64,000 nucleotides of DNA from assembly GCA_963736975.1 (NCBI GenBank), contig CAVTQY010000001.1, positions 1,674,001 through 1,738,000 on the forward strand. Direction: 5' to 3'. The notes beneath the pieces are model-generated. The model was not told the origin of the DNA. It did not search any database and was given only the letters and a program-made list of their open reading frames with translations. Shown in pieces: positions 46,024 through 54,713 of the stretch. Position 1 is the stretch's first letter; each line of letters opens with the position of its first letter. Source of the DNA: CAVTQY01 sp963736975 (GTDB lineage Bacteria; Pseudomonadota; Alphaproteobacteria; Acetobacterales; Acetobacteraceae). A program made the translations under genes and the position numbers.

Positions 46024-46707
46024 ATGGGGGCCATGGTCCGATTCGAGGGCGTTGGTCTGAGCTACAGAGAGTCGGGGCAGCAGCTTGGCCCGGAGGTGCT
46101 GCATGACCTCAGCTTTGTCCTGCCCGAGGGCGTCTTCCGTTGGTTGCTCGGCCCCTCGGGCGCAGGCAAGACCAGCCTGCTGCGCCTGATGTATCTCGCC
46201 GCGCGTCCGACCCGCGGGAGCCTGGGCGTTCTCGGCGCGGACGTCAGCACCCTCTCGCGGCGGGCGCTTCCGGCGATGCGCCGGCGCATCGGGGTGGTGT
46301 TCCAGGATTTTCGCCTGCTGGCGCATCTGTCGGTGTTCGACAATGTCGCCTTGCCGCTGCGCATTGCCGGGCGGCCGGAAGGGCAGATCCGTGCGGATGT
46401 GGGTGAGATGCTGCGTTGGGTAGGGCTGGCGAAGCGGACCGAGGCGCGGCCGGCCGAACTTTCGGGAGGCGAGCAGCAACGGGCGGCGATCGCCCGCGCC
46501 GTCGTGGTGCGTCCGAGCCTGCTGTTGGCGGACGAGCCGACCGGCAACCTCGATGAGGTGCAGGCCGAGCGGTTGATGCAGCTCTTCAAGGAAATGAACC
46601 GACTGGGCACCACCGTCGTGGTCGCCACCCATAACGACGCCTTGGTGGGCCGTCATCCCGCGCCAGCGCTGCGGCTGGAGCACGGCCGGCTGGTGAAGAC
46701 GGCATAA
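46024..46707 (+). CDS. ftsE: Cell-division ATP-binding protein FtsE
   Basis: 227 residues. Walker A GPSGAGKTS (about 43-51), signature LSGGEQQR, Walker B LLLADEPTGNLDE, and the Q-loop in VVFQDFRLL. FtsE drives FtsX to activate peptidoglycan hydrolases at the septum. ATG 46024 is taken; ATG 46033 (MVRFEGVGLSYR) would be nearly as good. ftsX follows two bases after its stop. Confidence 0.94.
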   Translation: MGAMVRFEGVGLSYRESGQQLGPEVLHDLSFVLPEGVFRWLLGPSGAGKTSLLRLMYLAARPTRGSLGVLGADVSTLSRRALPAMRRRIGVVFQDFRLLAHLSVFDNVALPLRIAGRPEGQIRADVGEMLRWVGLAKRTEARPAELSGGEQQRAAIARAVVVRPSLLLADEPTGNLDEVQAERLMQLFKEMNRLGTTVVVATHNDALVGRHPAPALRLEHGRLVKTA

Positions 46708-46709
46708 GC

Positions 46710-47621
46710 ATGTCGCGTCGCCAGCCGCTCCGTCCATCGGGCTTCGACGAACTGGGTTTGCGACGCGCGCTCGCCGACCGGATGCTGCCGTTCCTGGTCG
46801 CGGCGATGGCCTTCCTGGCTGCCTTGGCGCTGGCCGGTTGGGTGGGCGCGGCCAGCCTCGCTCATCTCTGGCAGACAGGGGCCGGCGCTTCGCTCACAGT
46901 GCAGGTGCCCCGGCCGACAGACGCCGCCGGCGACCGCACGCGGGTAGAGCGCGTGCTGACCCTGCTGCGCGGCACGCCGGGCGTCGAGAGCGCCCGTCCG
47001 CTTTCCGACGCAGAGCTGGCCAAGCTCCTGGAGCCGTGGCTCGGCGCCAAGCCGCAGGATTTCGACCTGCCGCTGCCGGCGGTGATCGCGGTGAGGCTGA
47101 CGGATTCCGCCGTGCCGCTCGACCAGGTGACGGACCGCATCACGGCCGCCGCGCCCGGAACACTGCTGGAGAATGAGAGCGTTTGGGCGGACCGGCTTTC
47201 AGCCCTGGCGCGCAGTCTGCAAGGCTGCGCGGCGACGGCGTTGCTGGTTGTTGCCGCCGTAGCCGCCGCGGTCATTGCCGTGGCGACGCGCGGGGGCCTC
47301 GCCGCCAGGCGCGAGGCGATCGAGATCGTGCACGGCCTGGGCGCCACCGACGGGTACATCGCGACGCGTTTTGCGGGGCGCGCGACCAGGCTGGCAGCGG
47401 CCGGGGGCTTGGCGGGCGGGATCGTCGCGACGCCAGTGCTGCTGACCTTGGCTTGGTTGGCCGCGCCGTTCGGCGCCGGCCCGACGGCCGAACCGGGCTT
47501 TCTGGCGTCCCTCCCCATCGCACTCTGGCTGCTGTTGCCCGGCCTGCCGTTGGCCGCCGCCGCGATCGGCTTCGCAACGGCCCAAATCACGGTCCGCCGT
47601 TGGTTGCGCCGCCTGTCATGA
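46710..47621 (+). CDS. ftsX: Cell-division membrane protein FtsX
   Basis: 303 residues. N-terminal helix (LPFLVAAMAFLAALALAGW), a periplasmic loop (about 60-160), then three helices, the FtsX layout. The periplasmic part contains LRGTPGVESARPLSDAE. It recruits septal hydrolases with FtsE. The stop overlaps the next start as ATGA, linking it to the ydcF-like and plsC genes in an envelope operon. Confidence 0.92.
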   Translation: MSRRQPLRPSGFDELGLRRALADRMLPFLVAAMAFLAALALAGWVGAASLAHLWQTGAGASLTVQVPRPTDAAGDRTRVERVLTLLRGTPGVESARPLSDAELAKLLEPWLGAKPQDFDLPLPAVIAVRLTDSAVPLDQVTDRITAAAPGTLLENESVWADRLSALARSLQGCAATALLVVAAVAAAVIAVATRGGLAARREAIEIVHGLGATDGYIATRFAGRATRLAAAGGLAGGIVATPVLLTLAWLAAPFGAGPTAEPGFLASLPIALWLLLPGLPLAAAAIGFATAQITVRRWLRRLS

Positions 47622-48268
47622 GACTCCTGTACGGCGGCCGTCGCTTCACGCGTTTGGCGGCGGCAACCCTGCTCGGCCTCGTCATCGCCTGGGTCGCCGG
47701 GTTCGCCGCGTTCGTGCATCGTGCGGCGCAGCCCACGCCGGTTCCGCCCCGGACCAATGGGATCGTTGTTCTGACCGGCGGCGAGGACCGTGTACAGGCG
47801 GCACTCAAACTGCTTGTGGATGGACGCGCCGACCGGCTGCTCGTCACCGGGATCGGGGGTGGGGCGAATCTGAAAGACCTGGCGCGGCTAACCGGAATGG
47901 ATGCCCGCCCGTTGGCCGATCGGGTCACGCTCGGGCGCGGCGCCGCATCGACCCGCGGCAATGCCGAGGAGACGGCCGCCTGGGCGGCAGCCTATGGCAT
48001 AAGGTCGCTGATCGTGGTGACCGCTTTCTACCACATGCCTCGGGCGGTGACCGAAATGCGCCGCGCGTTGCCGAGCGTGACGCTTTATCCGGATGCCGTG
48101 CTGCCGCCCGGCATGCAGCGCGGCGACGGCCTCGGCACCTGGGCGGGGCTTCGTCTGATGGCGGAAGAATACACGAAGTTTCTCGCAGCCTGGGTGGACG
48201 TGACGGCGTTCGAACCCGGACCGCGCCCTCGACTTTCCGCCGCTGCAAGCCATGGCGCGCATGGATGA
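47618..48268 (+). CDS. YdcF/SanA-like DUF218 protein
   Basis: 216 residues from ATG 47618. One N-terminal helix (LAAATLLGLVIAWVAGFAAFV) anchors a DUF218 domain with IVVLTGGEDRVQAALKLL and RGNAEETAAWA near its active region. The ElyC/SanA/YdcF family is linked to envelope/lipid carrier maintenance. It overlaps ftsX and plsC (both ATGA). Confidence 0.87.
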   Translation: MRLLYGGRRFTRLAAATLLGLVIAWVAGFAAFVHRAAQPTPVPPRTNGIVVLTGGEDRVQAALKLLVDGRADRLLVTGIGGGANLKDLARLTGMDARPLADRVTLGRGAASTRGNAEETAAWAAAYGIRSLIVVTAFYHMPRAVTEMRRALPSVTLYPDAVLPPGMQRGDGLGTWAGLRLMAEEYTKFLAAWVDVTAFEPGPRPRLSAAASHGAHG

Positions 48269-49020
48269 CGCTGCTGCGGTCGCTGCTGTTCAATCTCTAC
48301 TTCTTCATTGTCACATTCTTTCTTTGCCTCTACGGCACAGCCGTCCGCCTGGCGACGCCCGAACGGACCCTCGGTACGGCGATGCTGTGGGCCCGCGTCA
48401 TTCTTGCCGGAGCACGGGTCATCTGCGGCATCCGGCTGGAGGTGAACGGCAGCGAATACCTGCCGCGTGAAGGGCCGGCGCTGATCGCTTCGCAGCACCA
48501 GTCCACCTTCGACACTCTGGTCTGGCTCACCTTGTTGCCGCGCTGCTGCTATGTGTTGAAAAGCGAACTGCACCGGGTGCCGTTGTTCGGAGCCATGATC
48601 AGGCCGGCGGGACAGATCGCGGTGGATCGTACCGCCGGCCCGGCGGCCCTGCGCCATTTGGTGCGGGAGGCGGAGCGCGCGGCGCGAGAGGGGCGGCAGA
48701 TGGTCATCTTCCCGGAGGGGACGCGGGCGGCGCCAGGGCATCCGCTGCCGGTGCAACCCGGTGTCGCCGCCATGGCCGCTCGTACCCGCCTGCCGGTGGT
48801 GCCCGTCGCCACGGATTCCGGGCTTTACTGGAGCAGGCGGGCGTTCTGGAAGTGCCCCGGGACCATTCACATTGCCGTCCGACCGCCAATTTCTCCCACG
48901 ATGGGGCGGGAAGCACTGACGAAGCACCTGGAGGCGGTATTTCGGGAGGGCGTGCGCCCTGTGGACAACTCTGTGGGCTGCCCGCCGACCAGGCTTCCAG
49001 TGGGCTCCAAGAGAATCTAG
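48265..49020 (+). CDS. plsC: 1-acyl-sn-glycerol-3-phosphate acyltransferase
   Basis: 251 residues. The HX4D motif is QHQSTFD (His78, Asp83) and the second motif is FPEGTR (149-154). An N-terminal membrane helix (LLFNLYFFIVTFFLCLYG) anchors it to the inner membrane. PlsC makes phosphatidic acid. It is the last gene of the ftsEX-ydcF-plsC operon. Confidence 0.94.
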   Translation: MTLLRSLLFNLYFFIVTFFLCLYGTAVRLATPERTLGTAMLWARVILAGARVICGIRLEVNGSEYLPREGPALIASQHQSTFDTLVWLTLLPRCCYVLKSELHRVPLFGAMIRPAGQIAVDRTAGPAALRHLVREAERAAREGRQMVIFPEGTRAAPGHPLPVQPGVAAMAARTRLPVVPVATDSGLYWSRRAFWKCPGTIHIAVRPPISPTMGREALTKHLEAVFREGVRPVDNSVGCPPTRLPVGSKRI

Positions 49021-49221
49021 TAAGCAACTGAAAACCCCTACTTTTGTCGATCGGAGGGGCGCGCGTCGTCTCAGTAACGAGGATGGGGACGATCTGCAGC
49101 GGTTCGCGCCTCGGTTGCGCGCTGCCGCTCCAACCTGTTTCACGCCGGGAGACGGCCCTTCCGGGGGCGGTTGTCTCCGCGAGTACGGTTCCTGTAAGGC
49201 GCGGTTCGCCGAGGATTAGCA

Positions 49222-50238
49222 ATGCGACGGCGGTTTCTGGCGAGCCTTGTGATCCTGCTGGTACTGATCGGCGGCGGCGTTACGGCCTACTGGTATGTCG
49301 CGTGCCGGCAGCTGGCGGATGGATTTACCGCCTGGACTCAGGCGCAGGCGCCGGTCTGGCGGTTCAGCAACGGTCCCCTGTCGTTCGAGGGCTGGCCGGC
49401 TAGAGCCATCCTTCTGGTGCCGGAGCTTCGGATCACCGGCGGCGCGGCTTATGTCCCCGGCGGATTGAACTGGCGTGCCGGTGATGTCCGCCTGGTGCTG
49501 CCCCTGCTGCACCCGGGAACCCTCGACGTACTGGCCGAAGGCGAGCAGCGGATCGGCTCGGCGCTCGGAGTGGGGCGGCCCTATACGGCGGCGCTCACCC
49601 GGCTCCGGCTGCCGCTGCGCCCCGCGGGCTCGAGGGTGGAACTTCGGGTCGAGCAACTGCGTGCCGGAGGCGAAATGTCGGCCGGGGTAATCCAGGCATT
49701 GCTCACATTCGATAGCGCCGCCGCGAAAGCCCAGCCGGCCATTGATGCCACGGTGTCGGCACAGACGATCGCCCTGCCGCCGGCCGTGGACTGGCCGCTT
49801 GGGTCGCGTATCGCGCACGTCGCGTTTACTGGCTCGTTGGAAGGTCCGTTGCCGCCACCGCGCGATCTCACTGACGATGCCAGAGCCTGGCGGGATGGGG
49901 GCGGTGCGGTGTCGGTGCGGCAACTCGCGTTGCGCTGGGGCCCGCTGGACGCCTCGATCAGTGCGCAGGTTACACTCGATGCCGCGATGCAACCGATCGC
50001 AACCGGCCAGGCAGTGATCACCAGTTACGCCCAGTTGCTGGACGGTCTGGCGGCGCGGCACGTGATTGGCAACGACGCGGCGCTGGCCGCCAAAGCGGTG
50101 TTGTCCCTGCTGGCCGAGACGCCGCCCGGCGGCGGTCCATCCGAGGTGCAGGTGCCGTTCGGCGTACGTGACCGTTTGCTGTCAGTCCACGGCATACCGT
50201 TGGCGAAGCTGCCGGCGCTGCAATGGCCGAGCCCGTAA
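49222..50238 (+). CDS. DUF2125 domain periplasmic/membrane-anchored protein
   Basis: 338 residues with an N-terminal signal/anchor (FLASLVILLVLIGGGVTAYW) and an extended DUF2125 body rich in beta segments. ADGFTAWTQAQ and FEGWPARAILLVPELRITGG near the N-terminus are characteristic. Function is unknown. A hairpin (GGAGAC 49148-49153 with GTCTCC 49173-49178) lies in the 201-base gap before it. Confidence 0.85.
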   Translation: MRRRFLASLVILLVLIGGGVTAYWYVACRQLADGFTAWTQAQAPVWRFSNGPLSFEGWPARAILLVPELRITGGAAYVPGGLNWRAGDVRLVLPLLHPGTLDVLAEGEQRIGSALGVGRPYTAALTRLRLPLRPAGSRVELRVEQLRAGGEMSAGVIQALLTFDSAAAKAQPAIDATVSAQTIALPPAVDWPLGSRIAHVAFTGSLEGPLPPPRDLTDDARAWRDGGGAVSVRQLALRWGPLDASISAQVTLDAAMQPIATGQAVITSYAQLLDGLAARHVIGNDAALAAKAVLSLLAETPPGGGPSEVQVPFGVRDRLLSVHGIPLAKLPALQWPSP

Positions 50239-50353
50239 AGACTGGTCGGTCCGATGAGCTGATGAAAGGCCCAAGCGCTCCTTTGCATCGCGCGCCGTAT
50301 GCTTCTAATATGCGATGCATGAGCTTCCGGACCATCGGCACGCGAATTATCCG

Positions 50354-50441
50354 CCCGGCTGCCTGACGGGTCCCCATCGCGCCTGCGCGATGGGAGCCCA
50401 GCAGCCGGGACGCCAACTCCTCGCGCGACCTGTCCGGAGTT
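50354..50441 (+). promoter_or_regulatory. Structured mRNA leader hiding the ribosome site
   Basis: CCCGGCTGC (50354-50362) and GCAGCCGGG (50401-50409) form a perfect nine-base outer stem enclosing a ten-base inner stem, CCCATCGCGC (50373-50382) and GCGCGATGGG (50385-50394). A second hairpin, AACTCC (50415-50420) with GGAGTT (50436-50441), contains the GGAG ribosome site of the following gene. This is the layout of a riboregulator or attenuation leader for the ACT-domain gene and possibly cydAB. No known riboswitch class is recognised. Confidence 0.55.
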
Positions 50442-50449
50442 TCCGTTTC

Positions 50450-50731
50450 ATGATGAACCCAGCCGCACCGGCTGATCCGCCCGTCCGCTTCGTCCTCGAT
50501 GCGGATGCTGATCCCGCCCTGTTGCCCCGCCTGCTGCAACCGTTTGCCAAGCGCGGCCTGCTTCCCGACCGCATGTGGTCGCACCGCAGCGGTCGGGTCC
50601 TGCATGTCGAGATCGCACTGGAGGCGATCCCCGTCGAAGTCATGCCGCTGGTCGAAGGCACTCTGCGCCAGATCGTCGGGGTTCGGAGCGTCACCCGAGT
50701 TCAGCCGGGCCGCCTGCACGCGGTGGCGTGA
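50450..50731 (+). CDS. Stand-alone ACT-like small protein
   Basis: 93 residues from ATG 50450 (MMNPAAPADPP); ATG 50453 is an alternative. The body VRFVLDADADPALLPRLLQPFAKRGLLPDRMW and the later VEGTLRQIVGVRSVTRV resemble the ACT domain of the small subunit of acetolactate synthase (IlvM/IlvN type), but no catalytic partner is here. ACT domains bind small ligands such as amino acids. It lies 62 bases before cydA, in the same direction. Confidence 0.7.
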   Translation: MMNPAAPADPPVRFVLDADADPALLPRLLQPFAKRGLLPDRMWSHRSGRVLHVEIALEAIPVEVMPLVEGTLRQIVGVRSVTRVQPGRLHAVA

Positions 50732-50793
50732 CTTTCTCCATATACCCGTTATGTCTCGTCAGTCGCACAAAACCGCGGCGGGGGAGATAGTCG

Positions 50794-52215
50794 GTGTCGG
50801 ATGCCATCGTCCTGGCCCGGGCGCAGTTCGCCTTTACTGTCGGTTTTCATATCGTTCTGCCGGCCTTCTCAATCGGCCTGGCGAGCTATCTCGCCGTGCT
50901 GGAGGCGTTGTGGCTGATCACCGGCCGCCAAGTTTATCTCGACGTTTTCAATTACTGGCTGCGTATCTTCGCGGTCGGCTTCGCCATGGGCGTCGTCTCC
51001 GGCCTGGTGATGTCGTACGAATTCGGCACCAACTGGTCACGCTTCGCCGACAAAACAGCGCCCGTGCTTGGACCGCTGCTCGGATACGAGGTGCTGACGG
51101 CGTTCTTTCTCGAAGCAGGCTTCCTCGGCGTGATGCTGTTCGGCATGAAGCGCGTCGGGCGGGGGTTGCACTTCGCCGCTACGCTCTTTGTCGCCATCGG
51201 CACGCTGATGAGCGCATTCTGGATCCTGTCGGCGAATTCCTGGATGCAGACGCCTGCCGGCTACACGCTGACGCCGGATGGCCGGTTTATGCCCGCCAAT
51301 TGGTGGGAGATTATTTTCAACCCGTCATTCCCGTACCGTTTCGTGCACATGGTGCTGGCCTCCTACGTGTCGGTGGCGTTCGTCGTCGGCGCGGTCGGCG
51401 CATGGCACCTGCTGCGCGACCGGCAAAGCCAGCCGGCGCGGCTGATGTTCAGCATGGCGATGTGGATGGCGGCGATCGTCGTGCCGATCCAGATCGTCGC
51501 CGGCGATCAGCAGGGCCTCAACACGCGTGAGTATCAACCTGCCAAGATCGCCGCAATCGAGGGCGACTTCGATACCGTGCCGGGGACGCCGCTGATCCTT
51601 TTCGGCATGCCCGATCTGGATGCCGCGCGCACCAAATGGGCAGTGGAAATCCCGCATCTCGGCGCGCTGATCGTGACGCATAGCTGGGATGGCGCGGTGC
51701 AGGGGCTGAAATCCTTCCCGCGCCAGGACTGGCCGCCGTCGCCGTACGTGTTCTGGTCGTTCCGCGTCATGGTGGGGCTCGGGCTGTTGATGGTCGCGGT
51801 CGGCTGGTGGAGTGTCGTGCAGCGCATTCGCCGCCGTTTCTATGACACGCCGTTGCTGTTATGGGCCGCGATCGCGATGGGACCGACCGGCTTCATCGCC
51901 GTGCTGGCAGGTTGGACGACGACGGAGGTGGGGCGCCAGCCTTTCACCGTGTTCGGTCTGCTGCGTACGGCGGACAGTGCGTCGCCGATTGCTTTGCCCG
52001 GCGTGGCGACCTCGCTCGCCGCTTTCGCCGTGGTGTATTTCCTCATCTTCGGCGCCGGATTTACCTACATGTTGAACCAGATGCGGCGCCCGCCCACCGC
52101 CGGCGAACCAGGGCCCAGGCCCGGTGTGCCGGTGCGGTCCGCCGGCATCACGCCGGCGCCGGCATTGCAGCCCGGACCGCATCCGGCCGGACCGCATCCG
52201 GTCTCGGGGGATTAG
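50794..52215 (+). CDS. cydA: Cytochrome bd-type (CioA) quinol oxidase subunit I
   Basis: 473 residues, GTG start after GGGGGAG. N-terminal AQFAFTVGFHIVLPAFSIGLASY carries the heme b595-region His; GWTTTEVGRQPFTVFGLLRTADS is conserved in subunit I. The loop between helices VI and VII is short, as in CioA (cyanide-insensitive) rather than E. coli CydA. The Q-loop start region reads DQQGLNTREYQPAKIAAIEG. It takes electrons from quinol to reduce oxygen. Confidence 0.94.
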   Translation: MSDAIVLARAQFAFTVGFHIVLPAFSIGLASYLAVLEALWLITGRQVYLDVFNYWLRIFAVGFAMGVVSGLVMSYEFGTNWSRFADKTAPVLGPLLGYEVLTAFFLEAGFLGVMLFGMKRVGRGLHFAATLFVAIGTLMSAFWILSANSWMQTPAGYTLTPDGRFMPANWWEIIFNPSFPYRFVHMVLASYVSVAFVVGAVGAWHLLRDRQSQPARLMFSMAMWMAAIVVPIQIVAGDQQGLNTREYQPAKIAAIEGDFDTVPGTPLILFGMPDLDAARTKWAVEIPHLGALIVTHSWDGAVQGLKSFPRQDWPPSPYVFWSFRVMVGLGLLMVAVGWWSVVQRIRRRFYDTPLLLWAAIAMGPTGFIAVLAGWTTTEVGRQPFTVFGLLRTADSASPIALPGVATSLAAFAVVYFLIFGAGFTYMLNQMRRPPTAGEPGPRPGVPVRSAGITPAPALQPGPHPAGPHPVSGD

Positions 52216-52219
52216 GGCG

Positions 52220-53227
52220 ATGGCATTCTGGCTTCCCATCGTCTGGGCCGGGCTGATCGCGGTAGCGGTGCTCGCCTACACCCTTCTCGACGGCTTCGAC
52301 CTTGGCGTCGGCATACTGTTCGCCTTGGAGCACGGCGAGGAAGATCGCGACGTGATGGTCAATACCATCGCCCCGGTGTGGGACGGCAACCAGACCTGGC
52401 TCGTGCTCGGCGGCGGCGGGCTGTTTGCCGTGTTCCCGCTCGCCTACGCCACCATCATGCCGGCGCTGTATCCGAGCATCATCGGCATGCTGCTGGCCCT
52501 GGTGTTCCGCGGCGTGGCGTTCGAGTTCCGGTTTCGCGCGGCGACACCCGGCGGACGCCGCGCCTGGGACAATGCGATGATGCTGGGCTCCGCCGTCGCC
52601 ACCTTCTGCCAGGGCATCACGCTGGGCGGTCTGCTGCAGGGCATTCACGTGGTGAACCGGGAGTATGCCGGCGGATGGGTGGACTGGCTGACCGCCTTTT
52701 CCGTGCTGTGCGGGATCGCCCTGGTGTTGGGACACGCCCTGCAGGGCGCGTGCTGGCTCATCCACCGGACAGAAGGCCGGCTGCAGCACTCGGCCCGCGG
52801 CTACGCGCGCATCCTGGGCCTGGCAATGCTGGCCCTGATCATCATCGTCAGCCTGTGGACGCCTTTCCTGAATGATGTTTACTGGCACCACTGGTTCAGC
52901 TTCCCGCGCATCCTGCTCACCGCCCCGGTGCCGATCCTCGTGGTACTGGTGGCCTGGGTGTTCTGGCGCACGGTCGATAGCAGCGATATCGTGCCCTTCC
53001 TCTGCGCGCAGGCCTGGTTCGTGCTGTGCTACGCGGGACTGGGCATCAGCATCTGGCCGATGATCGTGCCGCCCTCGATCACGGTCTGGGATGCTGCCGC
53101 ACCGCCCGCCTCGCAACTGTTTCTGCTGATCGGCGCGGCGATCCTGATCCCGATCATAATCGGCTACACCAGCCTTGCCTACTGGGTGTTCCGCGGCAAA
53201 GTGCGCGCCGGCGAGCATTATCATTGA
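52220..53227 (+). CDS. cydB: Cytochrome bd-type (CioB) quinol oxidase subunit II
   Basis: 335 residues. Start GGCGATGGC at 52220, four bases after the cydA stop. FWLPIVWAGLIAVAVLAYTLLDGFDLGVGILF, with the GFDLG motif, is diagnostic of subunit II; PVWDGNQTWLVLGGGGLFAVFPLAY and FCQGITLGGLLQGIHV follow. The stop overlaps the next small gene as TGATG. Confidence 0.95.
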   Translation: MAFWLPIVWAGLIAVAVLAYTLLDGFDLGVGILFALEHGEEDRDVMVNTIAPVWDGNQTWLVLGGGGLFAVFPLAYATIMPALYPSIIGMLLALVFRGVAFEFRFRAATPGGRRAWDNAMMLGSAVATFCQGITLGGLLQGIHVVNREYAGGWVDWLTAFSVLCGIALVLGHALQGACWLIHRTEGRLQHSARGYARILGLAMLALIIIVSLWTPFLNDVYWHHWFSFPRILLTAPVPILVVLVAWVFWRTVDSSDIVPFLCAQAWFVLCYAGLGISIWPMIVPPSITVWDAAAPPASQLFLLIGAAILIPIIIGYTSLAYWVFRGKVRAGEHYH

Positions 53228-53325
53228 TGGCGCGGCGACTGTTGTGGTTCGTGCTGCTGTACGCAGGCGCGCTTTTTGCCTTTAGCGCTGTTGCCTACGG
53301 GCTGCGGCTGCTACTCGGGCAATAA
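53227..53325 (+). CDS. DUF2474-type small bd-oxidase subunit
   Basis: 32 residues, MARRLLWFVLLYAGALFAFSAV and a basic-hydrophobic end, one transmembrane helix. It overlaps the cydB stop (TGATG) and so is translated with it. The DUF2474/CydX-like small proteins after cioAB are thought to stabilise the oxidase. It is too short for most gene callers. Confidence 0.8.
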   Translation: MARRLLWFVLLYAGALFAFSAVAYGLRLLLGQ

Positions 53326-53387
53326 AGCCTGATTGCCAGGTCGTTTCGCTTCAGTCATCGAAAAGATTGACACACCGCGCCGCAAAC

Positions 53388-53454
53388 GTCATCGCGAGCG
53401 GAGCGAAGCGATCCAATGCCGCACGCTGGATTGCTTCGCTACGCTCGCAATGAC
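53388..53454. repeat. Extragenic palindromic repeat
   Basis: Left arm 53388-53415 and right arm 53427-53454 are inverted copies of 28 bases with three mismatches, with an 11-base middle. The wording (ATCGCGAGCGGAGCGAAGCG ... CTTCGCTACGCTCGCAATGA) is the common alphaproteobacterial REP-like element; its translation reads as RERSEAIQ in one frame. It lies between cydAB and the polyamine-type importer. Confidence 0.75.
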
Positions 53455-53470
53455 ACGGTCTCATGAGTTC

Positions 53471-53503
53471 GAGCTGTTGACGCTTGGTATAAAGCGTCAG
53501 CTC
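53471..53503. terminator. Hairpin at the end of the importer operon
   Basis: GAGCTG (53471-53476) pairs with CAGCTC (53498-53503), and after a three-base bulge ACGCTT (53480-53485) pairs with AAGCGT (53492-53497), giving a 12-pair stem with a GGTATA loop. It overlaps the stop codon of the minus-strand binding-protein gene and faces the cyd operon from the other side, so it may end transcripts from both strands. No long T run. Confidence 0.5.
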
Positions 53504-54691
53504 AGGATCCAGCTCGACCACTTGCGCGCTACTGCGTCGCGATTGTCGGCCCACCATTGCGAGTTGAAGACGAATAGCTCATCGCGGACCGAGGGCGCCG
53601 TCGGCAACACCTTCAAACGCTCAGGCGACAGATATTTCGCCGCGGCGCTGTTGACGAACCCGTAGGGGATCAGCAGCGAAAGCCGCGCCTGCGTAACCGG
53701 GAGCGTGATGAAGGCGGTGAACTTCATCGCGTTCTCGGCGTTTTTGGCCCCCTTCGGCACGGCCCATGCATCGTTCTTCAGCGCCCCTTGGCTCCAGGCG
53801 ATCTCCACCGGCGATCCGCTGCGCTGGATGGCATCGATACGGCCGTTCCAGGCTGTCGCCAGCACCACCTCCTTATCGGCCAGCATCTGGGCGGGCATGG
53901 CTCCGGCTGTCCACCACTTCACGACGGCCGGCTTGATGTGGGAGAGGCTGTCATAGGCCGCATCGATGTTGATGGGATAAATCTTATCCATTGGCGTGCC
54001 GGTCGCCATTTCGGCGAACTCAAGCTCCGGCAACAGACCTCCGGTTCCTCCGGTGAGTGTGCGCGGGCCGGGGAACTTTGTAACGTCCCACATGTCGCGC
54101 CACCCGTTCGGCTTGTTGTTCTTGAACACATCTGTGCGGAAGGCCATGATTTCCGCATAGGGCAGCATGTCGAGCGAATATTTGTAGCGGAAATCCGGAC
54201 TGATGTTCGCGGTATCGACCAGGCTGTAGTCGATCGGCTCCCAATAGCTTCCCTTCTTTTCCAGATTGATGACGTCGGCCCGGTCGAACTCGCCCACATC
54301 GTATTCGACGTTGCCGGTATCGACCATGGCCTTCACCTTGGCCACATCCGGGCCGGAGGAACTCGATCACCTTTATCCCGCATAGCTGCTGGAACGGCTG
54401 GAAATACGCCTTGCGCTGGGCATCCTGCAGCGCGCCGCCCCAGGAGCAAACACGGACCTCGCCGCTGCCCTTGAGGTTGTCGGGAACGGAGGTGATCGCC
54501 GGCAGCGCTGGTTGATCGGCGGCGAAACTCGGGTTGAAGGCAAGACCGCGCGTGAGTGCGGCCATCGCCGTTGCGCCGAGACCGAAGCGGGCCGCGGCTG
54601 TGATAAGCTGCCGGCGGCGAAAATCGGCGATATGCGGCGGCTGCGCTGCCAGACTGGCGATCAGGTCGGCGAATTTGCGGTCTTGTTCCAT
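53497..54691 (-). pseudogene. Polyamine-type ABC substrate-binding protein, one-base frameshift
   Basis: Reconstructed 397 residues from ATG 54691, preceded by GGAGGAA (54703 is an alternative but its SD is weaker). Twin-arginine-like signal FRRRQLITAAARFGLGA. After VCSWGGALQDAQRKAYFQPF the frame changes at 54358 (one extra base, C on the coding strand): SSGPDVAKVKAMVDTG continues to the stop at 53497-53499. PotD/F-like features: DRADVINLEKKGSYW, GLLPELEFAEMATG and YGFVNSAAAKYLSPER. Family 1-like binding protein for a putrescine/spermidine-type importer. Confidence 0.85.
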
Positions 54692-54713
54692 CGGTTCCTC
54701 CATATTGCGATGT

